Positions 53,991 through 62,767 of a DNA stretch of 64,000 nt are shown piece by piece. Under the pieces are notes generated by a model. It worked only from the letters and a program-made list of their open reading frames with translations. It made no database searches and had not been told where the DNA came from. The stretch comes from Actinomadura cremea (GTDB lineage: Bacteria; Actinomycetota; Actinomycetes; Streptosporangiales; Streptosporangiaceae), in assembly GCF_014648495.1 (NCBI RefSeq), contig NZ_BMRF01000005.1, forward strand, positions 62,001 to 126,000, written 5' to 3'. The translations under genes and the position numbers were made by a program. How positions within the stretch are numbered: the first letter of the stretch is position 1; every line of letters begins with the position of its first letter.

Positions 53991-55413
53991 CGAGATACGC
54001 CTCCAGTCCGTGGCGTCCGCCCTCGCGGCCGAACCCCGATTCCTTGTAGCCGCCGAAGGGGGACGCGGGGTCGAACTTGTTGAAGGTGTTCGCCCACACC
54101 ACGCCCGCCCGCAACCGCTGCGCCGTCCAGAGGATCTGCGAGCCCTTCTCCGTCCAGATCCCGGCCGACAGCCCGTACGGCGTGTTGTTCGCCTTCGTGA
54201 CGGCCTCGTCCGGCGTGCGGAACGTCAGCACCGACAGGACGGGCCCGAAGATCTCCTCGCGCGCGATCCGGTGCGACTGCGCGACGCCCGTGAACACCGT
54301 GGGCGCGAACCAGAAACCGCGGTCGGGCAGCTCGCAGGGCGGCGACCACCGGGTCGCGCCCTCCTGCTCGCCGGACGCCGACAGCTCCCGGATCCGCTCC
54401 AGCTGGGCGGCCGAGTTCACGGCCCCGACGTCGGTGTTCTTGTCGAGCGGGTCCCCCACGCGGAGCGTCGCCATCCGCGCCTTGAGCCGCTCCATCAGCT
54501 CGTCGGCGATCGACTCCTGCACGAGCAGCCGGGACCCGGCGCAGCACACGTGCCCCTGGTTGAAGAAGATCCCGTTGACGACGCCCTCGACGGCCTGGTC
54601 CAGCGCGGCGTCGGCGTAGACGATGTTCGCGGCCTTGCCGCCGAGTTCGAGCGTCAGCCGCTTGCTCGTCCCCGCGACCGTCCGCGCGATCTCCTTGCCG
54701 ACCTCGGTCGACCCGGTGAACGCGACCTTGTCGACCCCGTCGTGCCCGACGAGCGCGCGTCCCGTCTCGCCCGCGCCCGTCACGATGTTGACCACACCGG
54801 GCGGCAGCTCGGCCTGCCCGCAGATGTCGGCGAACACGAGCGCCGTCAGCGGCGTCGTCTCCGCGGGCTTCAGCACCACCGTGTTGCCGCACGCCAGCGC
54901 GGGGGCGATCTTCCACGCGAGCATCAGCAGCGGGAAGTTCCACGGGATCACCTGCGCCGCGACGCCCAGCGGCCTCGGGTCCGTCCCGAACCCGGCGTGC
55001 CCCAGCTTGTCGGCCCATCCGGCGTAGTAGAAGAAGTGCGCGGCGACCAGCGGCACGTCGACGTCCCGGGACTCCCGGATCGGCTTGCCGTTGTCGATCG
55101 ACTCCAGCACCGCAAGCTCCCGCGCCCGTTCCTGGACGATACGGGCGATCCGGTACAGGTACTTGGCGCGTTCGGCACCCGGCATCGGGCCCCACACCTT
55201 GTCGTGGGCGCGCCTCGCGGCCTTCACCGCCCGGTCGACGTCGCCCTCGTCGGCGCACGCGACCTCCGCGAGCACCGTCTCGTCCGCCGGGTTGACCGAC
55301 TTGAACGGCTCGCCGCCGCCGCGCGTGAACTCGCCGTCCACGAACATCCCGTACGACTCGCGGACGTTCGCGAGCGCCGCCGACTCGGGCGCGGGCGCGT
55401 ACTCGAAAACCAT
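53983..55413 (-). CDS. Aldehyde dehydrogenase (catalytic partner)
   Basis: A full NAD(P)-dependent aldehyde dehydrogenase (476 aa). VIPWNFPLLMLAWKIAPALACGNTVVLKPAE, LELGGKAAN with the general-base Glu, and the catalytic Cys290 in GHVCCAGSR are intact. It starts 2 nt after the deoC stop and overlaps the half-length homologue. DeoC makes acetaldehyde plus glyceraldehyde-3-P, so oxidation of acetaldehyde to acetate is the natural guess. ATG at 55413. Confidence 0.93.
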   Translation of the reverse strand: MVFEYAPAPESAALANVRESYGMFVDGEFTRGGGEPFKSVNPADETVLAEVACADEGDVDRAVKAARRAHDKVWGPMPGAERAKYLYRIARIVQERARELAVLESIDNGKPIRESRDVDVPLVAAHFFYYAGWADKLGHAGFGTDPRPLGVAAQVIPWNFPLLMLAWKIAPALACGNTVVLKPAETTPLTALVFADICGQAELPPGVVNIVTGAGETGRALVGHDGVDKVAFTGSTEVGKEIARTVAGTSKRLTLELGGKAANIVYADAALDQAVEGVVNGIFFNQGHVCCAGSRLLVQESIADELMERLKARMATLRVGDPLDKNTDVGAVNSAAQLERIRELSASGEQEGATRWSPPCELPDRGFWFAPTVFTGVAQSHRIAREEIFGPVLSVLTFRTPDEAVTKANNTPYGLSAGIWTEKGSQILWTAQRLRAGVVWANTFNKFDPASPFGGYKESGFGREGGRHGLEAYLDV

Positions 55414-55415
55414 GA

Positions 55416-56345
55416 TCAGTCCAGGGTGAAGTAGTCGGGACCGGAGTACACCCCGGTGGCGAGCTTGCGGCGCTGCATCAGCAGATCGTTCAGCACGCTG
55501 GACGCGCCCAGCCGGAACCACTCGGGCGCCAGCCAGTCGGGCCCGGCCGTCTCGTTCACCAGCACCAGGTACTTGATCGCGTCCTTGGTGGTGCGGATCC
55601 CGCCCGCGGGCTTCACGCCGACCTGCCGTCCCGTCGCGGCGCGGAAGTCGCGGACGGCCTCCAGCATCACGAGCGTGACCGGGAGCGTCGCCGCAGGCGC
55701 CACCTTGCCCGTCGAGGTCTTGATGAAGTCCGCGCCGGCCCGCATCGCCAGCCACGACGCGCGCCGCACGTTGTCGAGCGTCGCCAGCTCGCCCGTCTCG
55801 AGGATCACCTTCAGGTGCGCGGGCCCGCACGCCTCCTTCACGGCGACGATCTCGTCGAACACCTTCGCGTAGTCGCCCGCGAGGTACGCGCCCCGGTCGA
55901 TCACCATGTCGATCTCCGCGGCCCCGGCCGCGACCGCCGCCCGCGTGTCGGCGAGCTTCGCCTCCAGCGGCGCCCGTCCGGACGGGAACGAGGTCGCGAC
56001 GCTCGCGACGCCGATCCCCGTCCCGTCCAGCGCCCGCACCGCGACGTCCACGAGGTCCGAGTACACGCAGACCGCCGCGACCCTCGGCACGTCCGGATCG
56101 TCCGGGTCCGGGCGGGCGGCCTTCGCGCACAGCGCCCGCACCTTCCCGGGCGTGTCCGCGCCCTCCAGCGTCGTCAGGTCCACCATCGAGATCGCGAGGT
56201 CGATCGCCGCGGCCTTCGCCGTCGTCTTGATCGACCGCGACGCCAGCCGCGCCGCCCGCTCCTCGGCCCCGACCCGGTCGACGCCGGGGAGCCCCTGCAG
56301 GAAGGCGCGCAGCTCGGCGGCGCCGGTTACCGTCTCCGTTGACAC
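55416..56345 (-). CDS. deoC: Deoxyribose-phosphate aldolase
   Basis: Class I aldolase (309 aa) that splits 2-deoxyribose-5-P. Core: AISMVDLTTLEG, VCVYSDLVDVAV, EIDMVIDRGAYLAGDY, LKVILETGEL and the Schiff-base Lys in DFIKTSTGK, then VGVKPAGGIRTTKDA. Longer than the short E. coli form, like many actinobacterial ones. GTG at 56345 is my choice; another GTG at 56378 adds 11 residues. First gene of the deoC-ALDH-ALDH' run. Confidence 0.93.
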   Translation of the reverse strand: MSTETVTGAAELRAFLQGLPGVDRVGAEERAARLASRSIKTTAKAAAIDLAISMVDLTTLEGADTPGKVRALCAKAARPDPDDPDVPRVAAVCVYSDLVDVAVRALDGTGIGVASVATSFPSGRAPLEAKLADTRAAVAAGAAEIDMVIDRGAYLAGDYAKVFDEIVAVKEACGPAHLKVILETGELATLDNVRRASWLAMRAGADFIKTSTGKVAPAATLPVTLVMLEAVRDFRAATGRQVGVKPAGGIRTTKDAIKYLVLVNETAGPDWLAPEWFRLGASSVLNDLLMQRRKLATGVYSGPDYFTLD

Positions 56346-56411
56346 GCCCTCAGCATCGCCGAAGTACGTCACCGTCACAAAACGCGCACGTCACGACTTC
56401 CGCGTTCGGGC

Positions 56412-56461
56412 GCCGCGTCGGGCCGCGTCGGGCCGCGTCGGGCCGGCGCCGTGCCGGCGCC
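56412..56461 (-). terminator. GC-repeat and hairpin downstream of the imine-reductase-like gene
   Basis: Three tandem GCCGCGTCGG units (56412-56441) next to a GGCGCCG-TGC-CGGCGCC hairpin (56445-56461). On the minus strand this follows the gene stop by 30 bp and may terminate it, although there is no U-run. Confidence 0.42.
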
Positions 56462-56490
56462 GAGGGCGGGCGGTTCGGCCTTTCGCGGCG

Positions 56491-57378
56491 TCAGCGCTTG
56501 GCGAAGTGGTCGATCAGGCGCGAGTAGTCGTCGTCGGCATGCCCCCCGTCAATGGCCTTGGACACCAGGTCCAGGGTGTAGGCGGGGATCTCGTCGTCGA
56601 CGCCTCGGGCCCGGCTCTCCCGGAGCAGGTCCTCCACCGAGGGCAGGTGGTGCTTGAGCGCCCCGTACTCCACCGCGTGCTCGCCGCGATCGACCGCCTC
56701 GGCGACCGACGGCAGGAACGACACCAGCGCGGAGACCGAGGCGGCGGCGTCGTCCAGGAACCGCTTCACCTCGATGCCCTCGCTCGTCAGGACCGCGGCC
56801 GCGTGCAGGAATCCGTTCAGGGTGCCCCACATGGTGCCGTGGACGGCCATCCCGTACAGCACCGGGACGCGCGGGTCGTCGGCGATCAGGCGTCCCCGGC
56901 CGCCGAGGACGTCGAGTGCCGGGCGGACGCGGTCGTACACGGCCTCGGAGCCGCCGTAGAACACCACCGCGTCCGGGTGCCCGATGGCGGGGGCGATCGT
57001 CATGATCTGCCCGTGCAGGTACTCCGCGCCCTGCTCGGCGGCCTGCCGGGCGACGGCCGCGACCTCCGCGGACGTCCCGTCGGTCAGGTTGACCACGGCT
57101 CGGCCGGCGAGGGCGTCGCCGGCCGACTCCAGCAGCTCGCGGGCGTTGCCGTTGCCCTTCACGTTGACGACCACCAGCGCACCGGCGGCGACGGCGTCGC
57201 GGACGGTCGCGGCCCGTATCGCGCCCTTGGCCACCAGGGCGTCGGCCTTCTCGGGCGTCCGGTTCCATACCGTGGTCGGGTGCCCGCCGTCGAGGAACGC
57301 GCCCGCGAGCGCCGCGCCCATCTCGCCCAGGCCGATCACGGACACGGCCGGTCGGGCTTCGGTGCTTTCAGAAGTCAT
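56491..57378 (-). CDS. NAD(P)-dependent reductase, imine-reductase/6-phosphogluconate-dehydrogenase-like
   Basis: A 295-residue beta-hydroxyacid-dehydrogenase-fold enzyme. N-terminal Rossmann GLGEMGAALAGAFLDGGHPTTVWNRTPEKADALVAKGA is the typical IRED start (NRTPEKA after beta-2 favours NADPH). The middle has YLHGQIMTIAPAIGHPDAVVFYGG and the C-terminal helix YGMAVHGTMWGTLNGFLHA. IRED-like proteins of actinobacteria reduce imines in vitro; natural substrate unknown. ATG at 57378. It is preceded by a MerR-type promoter. Confidence 0.85.
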   Translation of the reverse strand: MTSESTEARPAVSVIGLGEMGAALAGAFLDGGHPTTVWNRTPEKADALVAKGAIRAATVRDAVAAGALVVVNVKGNGNARELLESAGDALAGRAVVNLTDGTSAEVAAVARQAAEQGAEYLHGQIMTIAPAIGHPDAVVFYGGSEAVYDRVRPALDVLGGRGRLIADDPRVPVLYGMAVHGTMWGTLNGFLHAAAVLTSEGIEVKRFLDDAAASVSALVSFLPSVAEAVDRGEHAVEYGALKHHLPSVEDLLRESRARGVDDEIPAYTLDLVSKAIDGGHADDDYSRLIDHFAKR

Positions 57379-57438
57379 GGTCGTGGCCCTCTTCCCAGGA
57401 GCGGTGGCCGGGCCACCGCGGTTCGTCGATCACCGGCC

Positions 57439-57469
57439 ACGCTAGGAACTCGACCAAGCTTGAGGTCAA
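57439..57469 (-). promoter_or_regulatory. MerR-family-type promoter, 19-bp spacer
   Basis: Minus strand TTGACC (57464-57469), 19-bp spacer (57445-57463), TAGCGT (57439-57444). The spacer contains the dyad CTCAAG...TCGAG, very like operators of SoxR-type MerR activators, which need 19-bp spacing. Reads toward the imine-reductase-like gene, start about 60 bp on. No merR gene is in the window. Confidence 0.75.
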
Positions 57470-57478
57470 GGGACGATC

Positions 57479-58465
57479 TCAACCGGGCAGGGTGATCGCG
57501 ACCTTGCCGCGGGCGTGGCCCCGCTCGACGTAGCGCAGCGCCTCGGGCAGTTCGGCGAACGGGTAGGTCCGGTCGATGACCGGCGTGACCTCCTGCTTCT
57601 CCATGAGGTCCGCCAGGAACCGCAGGTCGGTGGCGTTGGGCTTCCAGCTGACGCCGGCGATCCGCTGGCTGACGAAGCGCGAGATCAGGGCCCCGCGGAG
57701 GATCTGCGCGGCCGGGCCGAGCAGGCCGCGCCGGGGTGAGGCGATGCCGCCGACGATCACGAGCGTCCCTCGGGGCGTCAGGGGGCGACGCAGCTTCGCG
57801 AGAGACCGGTCGCCCACGATGTCCATGAGCAGGTCGTACCGTCCCTCTCGTTCGGCGAAGTCCTCGCGGGTGTAGTCCACGACGTCGTTCGCGCCCAGGG
57901 AGCGGACCAGGTCGACGTTGCGGGTGCTGCACACGCCGGTGACCTCGGCCCCGAACGTCCTGGCGAGCTGGACGGCGAACGTGCCGACGCCGCCGGAGGC
58001 CCCGTTGACCAGGACCCGCTGCCCGGCGGCGATCCCGCCGGCGTCGCGCAGGCCCTGCAGCGCGGTGTGCGCTGCCATCGACACCGACGCCGCCTGCTCG
58101 AAGGTGAGGCGGGCGGGCTTGACGGCCAGCCTGTCCTGCGGGACGGCGACGGCCTCGGCGAACGAGCCCAGCGGGACCTCGCCGAAGACCTCGTCGCCGG
58201 GCCGCAGCCCGGTCACCTCGTCGCCCACCCGCTCGACGACGCCGGCGAGATCGGCGCCGAGGACCAGCCCCGGCTTCGGCCGCCGCAGGCCGGCGCTCAG
58301 CCGCACCAGCTTCGGGTGCGCCCGCAGGTGGCGCCAGTCGTAGGGGTTGACGGACGCCGCCCGAACCCGCACGAGCACGCCGTCCCGGGCGATGGCGGGC
58401 TCGTCGGCGTCCTTGAGGGTCAGCACGTCCGGCGGGCCGTAGCGGTCCCAGCTCCAGGCTTTCAC
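57479..58465 (-). CDS. Zinc-less quinone-oxidoreductase-like alcohol dehydrogenase
   Basis: A 328-residue NADP-dependent MDR-superfamily enzyme. WDRYGPPDVLTL, AASVNPYDWRHLRAHPKL, GADLAGVVERVGDEVTGLRPGDEVFGE, and the Rossmann GASGGVGTFAVQLAR are the quinone-reductase pattern; structural zinc Cys residues are missing. GTG at 58465 has GGGAGG upstream; an in-frame extension is unlikely. It lies 123 bp after the TetR gene on the same strand, with three repeat operators in the gap, so it has its own regulated promoter. Confidence 0.9.
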   Translation of the reverse strand: MKAWSWDRYGPPDVLTLKDADEPAIARDGVLVRVRAASVNPYDWRHLRAHPKLVRLSAGLRRPKPGLVLGADLAGVVERVGDEVTGLRPGDEVFGEVPLGSFAEAVAVPQDRLAVKPARLTFEQAASVSMAAHTALQGLRDAGGIAAGQRVLVNGASGGVGTFAVQLARTFGAEVTGVCSTRNVDLVRSLGANDVVDYTREDFAEREGRYDLLMDIVGDRSLAKLRRPLTPRGTLVIVGGIASPRRGLLGPAAQILRGALISRFVSQRIAGVSWKPNATDLRFLADLMEKQEVTPVIDRTYPFAELPEALRYVERGHARGKVAITLPG

Positions 58466-58482
58466 GGCGCCTCCCTTTCCCT

Positions 58483-58540
58483 TCGTACGACGTAAGGTGT
58501 TCGTACGCCGTAAGGCTATCGTACGACGTAAGGGAGTCAA
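58483..58540 (-). promoter_or_regulatory. Promoter with three 18-bp-spaced operator repeats
   Basis: Three copies of TCGTACGACGTAAGG begin at 58483, 58501 and 58519 (plus strand; middle copy has one change), exactly 18 bp apart. On the minus strand, TTGACT (58535-58540), 16-bp spacer and TAGCCT (58513-58518) form a promoter for the oxidoreductase. One repeat lies between -35 and -10 and the others cover the start region. The adjacent TetR is the obvious candidate to bind. Confidence 0.8.
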
Positions 58541-58588
58541 GGGTCCGGCATCAGACGGGGAGGGGAGTTGATGGAGTGCCGGGTGTGC

Positions 58589-59305
58589 TCAGGCGGATCC
58601 GGGCGGGGTCGCGCGCCGCCGTTCCAGCCCTTCGAGGATCAGGTCGAGCGCGAACTCGAACTCGAACTGGTCGTCGCAGAAGCCCAGGGTGCCGTCCGGA
58701 TCGTCGTGGACGGCGTCCGCGAGCATCCCGACGATGTTCGGGTACCGGTCGGCCATCTGCTCCATCGCCGCGACGTCCGCGTCCCCGGCGCCGTCGGGCT
58801 GGAACAGCTCCTGCGTGAACCCGAGCGCACGGCTGCCCAGGACGTGCAGCGCACGGTGGGCCAGGTCGAAGGGAAACCCGCCCGCGCGGAGGATGGCGAC
58901 GACGCGGTCGTAGTGGGCGATGACGGCCGGGCTCGTGGTGGTCCGGGACTCGAGCACCCGCGGGGCCCAGCGGTGGCGGAGGAAGACCTCGCGGGCGGTG
59001 AGGATCCGCGCGCGCAGCGCCGCCCGCCAGTCCTCCTCGGGGGACGGGGCGTCGACCTCGTCCACCGCCGCCGCGATCTCCTCGAGGACCACCTCGACGA
59101 CGCCGTCGAGCACGGCCTGCTTGTTGGCGACGTGGTGGTACAGCGACATCGCCTCGGCCCCGACCTCCTGCGCGAGCCGGCGCATGGTGAGCGCGTCGAT
59201 GCCGTCGCGGTCGGCGAGCTCCACGGCGGCGCGCAGCACGCGCCTCCGGCTCAGCGGGATGCGGGGCTGCTCGGTCAGCTCGTCGGCGTCGGTCCGTGGG
59301 GTCAT
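58589..59305 (-). CDS. TetR-family regulator (TetR_C_1-type)
   Basis: A 238-residue repressor. HTH (about 17-65): PLSRRRVLRAAVELADRDGIDALTMRRLAQEVGAEAMSLYHHVANKQAVLDG, a textbook TetR start including SLYHHVANK. C-terminal ligand domain with the long helices RILTAREVFLRHRWAPRVLESRTTT. Transcribed toward the quinone-oxidoreductase-like gene. ATG at 59305. The molybdopterin gene ends 50 bp upstream. Confidence 0.93.
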   Translation of the reverse strand: MTPRTDADELTEQPRIPLSRRRVLRAAVELADRDGIDALTMRRLAQEVGAEAMSLYHHVANKQAVLDGVVEVVLEEIAAAVDEVDAPSPEEDWRAALRARILTAREVFLRHRWAPRVLESRTTTSPAVIAHYDRVVAILRAGGFPFDLAHRALHVLGSRALGFTQELFQPDGAGDADVAAMEQMADRYPNIVGMLADAVHDDPDGTLGFCDDQFEFEFALDLILEGLERRRATPPGSA

Positions 59306-59355
59306 GGCTCTTCCCGACGCACTCTACCCGTACGCGGCGAGCCTCCCCGGTCCGA

Positions 59356-61527
59356 TCATTCGGCGGGACCGACCACCACCGGAACGCCGTTGAACGTCGC
59401 GTTGCCCGACAGCGGGTCGGTGACCGAGTCGTCCGTCAGCGCGTTGGCGTTGACCCCGGGATGCTCCGCCGCGACCCGCTGGTCGCTCCCGGCGTGGCCC
59501 CACCCGTGCGGCAGGCTGACCACGCCCGGCATGATCGCGTCCGTGGGCTCGACCGGCGCGACGACCTCGCCGACCGCCGACCGCACCCGGGCGCGGTCGC
59601 CGAGCCCGAGCCTGGCCACGTCGGCGGGGTTGACGTGCAGCGTGCACCGGTTGCTGCCGCCGACCAGCGACGGCACGTTGTGCAGCCAGCTGTTGTTGGA
59701 GCGCAGCTGGCGGCGGCCGATCAGCAGGAGGTCCGGGGGGCGCGCGGCCAGCCGCTCGCGCAGCCGGTCGATCTCCCCGGTCAGTTCCGCGGGCGCCAAC
59801 CGCACCCGCCCGGACGGCGTGGAGAGCATCTCCGGCAGCCTCGGCTCCAGCGGGCCCAGGTCGATGCCGTGCGGGCGGGCCTTCAGATCGGCCAGGGTCA
59901 GCCCGTGGGGGCCGAGCTTGAGCATCGCGTCCAGCAGGCGCTCCGGGCCGCTGTCGCCCTCCAGGCCCGCGCGCAGCTTCGCCACGTCGGCGTCCGTCAT
60001 GGTCGAGCCCGGCGCCGCCGCCGCGCCGCCGAGCAGCTCGTCGATCATCATGTCGTCCAGCTCGGCGGGATCGGCGCCCGCCCCCCGGCCCGACGCGATC
60101 AGCGTCAGCCGTCCCATGATCTCCGCCTCGGAGAGCCGGCCGGGCTCCAGCGGCAGGATCGGCGGCGAGAAGCGAATGTAGTTGCGCACCGTGACCATGA
60201 GGAGCAGCAGGTCGTAGTGCGGCATCTGCAGCATCCTGGGCGGCGGCAGGATGACGTCGGCGTGCCGTGTCGTCTCGTTCAGGTAGGGATCGACGCAGAC
60301 CATGAACTCGAGGTCGCGCATCGCGCGTCCGAGGCGCGGCCCGTTCGGGGCCGAGACCACCGGGTTGCCCGCCACCGTGACCAGCGCCCTGACCTGGTCC
60401 GCGCCCGGCGTCTCGATCTCGTCGACGAGGGTCGCGACGGGCAGTTCGCCGAGCACCTCGGGCAGCCGGCGCACCCGGCTGTGCCAGCGGCCCGACGTGA
60501 ACGGTCTGGGGCCCCATCCCCCCTCGACGGTCGCGCCCTTGGTGAACATCACCCCGCCGCGGCGGTCGAGGTTGCCGGTCAGGACGTTGACGACGTCCAC
60601 CAGCCACTGGGTCAGCGTGCCGAAGTCGGCGGTGCACGTCCCGACGCGGGTGTAGACGGCGGCGGTGGGGGCGGCGGCCAGTTCGCGCGCCAGCCGGACG
60701 ATGTCCCCGGCGGGCACCCCGCACACCCCGGCCACAACCTCCGGCGCGAACGCGGCGGCCAGCCGCCGGAGGCGGTCCAGCCCCTCGGTCTCGACGCGCA
60801 CCGTGGTCAGGTCCTCGGCCAGGAGCGTGTGGACGATGCCGAAGAGGAGGCACGCGTCGGTCCCCGGCCGGACGAACAGGTGCTCGTCGGCGAGCTCGGC
60901 GGTGCGGGTCCGGCGCGGATCCGCGACCACGATCTTGCCGCCCCGCGCGCGGACGGCCCGGAGGCGGCCGGGGAAGTCGGGCGCGGCGCACAGGGAGCCG
61001 TTCGACTCCGCCGGGTTGGCCCCCAGCACGAACAGGTAGTCGGTGTGGTCCAGGTCGGGCACCGAGATGGCGGCGGCGTTGCCGTACATGAGGCCGCACG
61101 CGACGTGCTTGGGGATCTGGTCGATGGTGCTGGCGCTGAAGACGTTGCGGGTGGCGAGGGCCTGGGCCAGCGCGCCCCGGTAGAAGATGCCGCCCATGGT
61201 GTGGAAGGTGGGGTTGCCGAAGTAGGCGGCGACCGCCTGGCGGCCGTACCTGTCGATGACTCCCCGCAGGCCGCGCTCGACCGTCTCGAACGCCTCGTCC
61301 CACCCGGCCGGGCGCCACCCGTCGTCCGTCCGGATCATGGGAGTGCTCAACCGGTCGGGGTCCTCGTCGATCCGGCCGAGGCTCGCCCCCTTGGGGCACA
61401 TGTAGCCCTTGGACAGCGGATCGTCCGGATCGCCCCGGACGGAGAGGACTTTCCCGCCGTCGTCGAGGGTGAGGCGCAGGCCGCAGACGGCGTCGCAGAT
61501 CGGGCACGTTCGGTGTGCGGTTCGCAT
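59356..61527 (-). CDS. Molybdopterin-dependent oxidoreductase, formate-dehydrogenase-like
   Basis: A 723-residue DMSO-reductase-superfamily enzyme. The [4Fe-4S] ligands are Cys8, Cys11, Cys15 and Cys44 (CPICDAVC...MCPKG). Then ASTIDQIPKHVACGLMYG, VLGANPAESNGSL, VRPGTDACLLFG, and the late MPD-binding domain with LLIGRRQLRSNNSWLHN and LPHGWGH. The Cys in VACGLMYG is a candidate molybdenum ligand. No twin-arginine signal, no partner subunits, so cytoplasmic and probably self-contained. ATG at 61527 has GGGAGG. Confidence 0.88.
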   Translation of the reverse strand: MRTAHRTCPICDAVCGLRLTLDDGGKVLSVRGDPDDPLSKGYMCPKGASLGRIDEDPDRLSTPMIRTDDGWRPAGWDEAFETVERGLRGVIDRYGRQAVAAYFGNPTFHTMGGIFYRGALAQALATRNVFSASTIDQIPKHVACGLMYGNAAAISVPDLDHTDYLFVLGANPAESNGSLCAAPDFPGRLRAVRARGGKIVVADPRRTRTAELADEHLFVRPGTDACLLFGIVHTLLAEDLTTVRVETEGLDRLRRLAAAFAPEVVAGVCGVPAGDIVRLARELAAAPTAAVYTRVGTCTADFGTLTQWLVDVVNVLTGNLDRRGGVMFTKGATVEGGWGPRPFTSGRWHSRVRRLPEVLGELPVATLVDEIETPGADQVRALVTVAGNPVVSAPNGPRLGRAMRDLEFMVCVDPYLNETTRHADVILPPPRMLQMPHYDLLLLMVTVRNYIRFSPPILPLEPGRLSEAEIMGRLTLIASGRGAGADPAELDDMMIDELLGGAAAAPGSTMTDADVAKLRAGLEGDSGPERLLDAMLKLGPHGLTLADLKARPHGIDLGPLEPRLPEMLSTPSGRVRLAPAELTGEIDRLRERLAARPPDLLLIGRRQLRSNNSWLHNVPSLVGGSNRCTLHVNPADVARLGLGDRARVRSAVGEVVAPVEPTDAIMPGVVSLPHGWGHAGSDQRVAAEHPGVNANALTDDSVTDPLSGNATFNGVPVVVGPAE

Positions 61528-61758
61528 CGCGCCTCCCAGGGACGGACCGTTTCTCCACCTTCGGTCCCGTCCGCACCGGCCCGCATCTCCGCACGTGCGG
61601 CGACGACCCCGGACTCGGACACGACGCGTCACCGGGGCGGCACCGACTCGTCTCCGTACCGGTTTCCGTGGTCGGCACGGAGGCGGCCCGGACGCCCGCC
61701 GGGAGAGGCTGTGACCACGGCGATCAGGCCGACGGGAAGCACCGACGAAGGAGCGATC

Positions 61759-62202
61759 ATGGCGGACGGCACGTACGCGGGGTTCACGGCCGAGGAGCGG
61801 GCCGCGATGAAGGAGCACGCCCGGGACCAGAAGAAGGCGGCACGCCGGAGCTCGCGCGCCGACAAGGCGGCGGAGGCGCGGCGGGACGTCCTCGCGAAGA
61901 TCGCCGAGATGGCCGACGCGGACCGGAGCATGGCCGAGCGCGTCCATGCCGTCATCACGGCCGAGGCCCCGGCCCTCGCGCCGAGGCTCTGGTACGGGAT
62001 GCCCGCCTACGCGCTGGACGGCAAGGTCGTCTGCTTCTTCCAGAGCGCGGCGAAGTTCAAGGCGCGCTACGCGACGCTCGGGTTCAACGATCCGGCGAAG
62101 CTGGACGAGGGCACGATGTGGGCGAGCGCGTTCGCCCTGACCGAGGTGACGGCCGAGGCGGAGCGGCGGATCGCCGCGCTGGTGAAGCGGGCGGTGAGCT
62201 GA
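61759..62202 (+). CDS. DUF1801-like (YdhG/iron-chaperone-fold) protein
   Basis: A 147-residue protein. A charged N-terminal helix (about 10-60) precedes the DUF1801 pattern PRLWYGMPAYALDGKVVCFFQSAAKFKARYATLGFND. Biochemical role of the family is unsettled. ATG at 61759 has AAGGAG 7 nt upstream. Divergent from the molybdopterin gene by 231 bp. Confidence 0.82.
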   Translation: MADGTYAGFTAEERAAMKEHARDQKKAARRSSRADKAAEARRDVLAKIAEMADADRSMAERVHAVITAEAPALAPRLWYGMPAYALDGKVVCFFQSAAKFKARYATLGFNDPAKLDEGTMWASAFALTEVTAEAERRIAALVKRAVS

Positions 62203-62289
62203 CCCGCCACCGGACGGCCGCAAGGAAAGGCCCTGACCACGGCGGTCGGCCCACCGGGCCGGCCGCGGACCACGACCGGAGGAGTGACC

Positions 62290-62751
62290 ATGACCGAGCC
62301 CACGAGCGCCGCACCCCGCTCCCGCGCCCAACGCCGCCGCGACACCGAGCACCGGCTCACCCACGACGTCGACGTCTGGGTGGCCACCGCATCGGCGGAC
62401 GGCACGCCGTATCTGGTGCCGCTGAGCTTCGACTGGGACGGCGAGGCGCTGCTGGTCGCCACCCCGGCCGGCAGCCCCACGGGGCGCAACCTGGCCGCCA
62501 CCCGAACCGTCCGGTTGGGCCTCGGCCCCACCCGCGACGTGACCGTGATCGACGGCGAGGTCGAGGTCATCGAGATGGACGCGCTGCCGCGGGAGCGGGC
62601 CGACCTGTTCGCCGAACGCACCGGCTTCGACCCGCGTCCGCCGGCGTCGTACCGCTGGTTCCGCATCACCCCGCGCCGCGTCCAGGCGTGGCGGGAGGCG
62701 AACGAACTGTCCGGCCGCGAGCTGATGCGCGACGGCCGCTGGTCGGCCTGA
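62290..62751 (+). CDS. Pyridoxamine-5'-phosphate-oxidase-fold flavin/F420 protein
   Basis: A 153-residue split-barrel protein: TEHRLTHDVDVWVATASADGTPYLVPLSFDWDGEALLVATPAG and TRTVRLGLGPTRDVTVIDGEVEVIEM. The family binds FMN or F420. ATG at 62290 has GGAGGA 7 nt upstream; a GTG two codons earlier is also in frame. Converges on the degraded gene at 62768. Confidence 0.85.
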   Translation: MTEPTSAAPRSRAQRRRDTEHRLTHDVDVWVATASADGTPYLVPLSFDWDGEALLVATPAGSPTGRNLAATRTVRLGLGPTRDVTVIDGEVEVIEMDALPRERADLFAERTGFDPRPPASYRWFRITPRRVQAWREANELSGRELMRDGRWSA

Positions 62752-62767
62752 CGCCCCCGCCGCCGCG

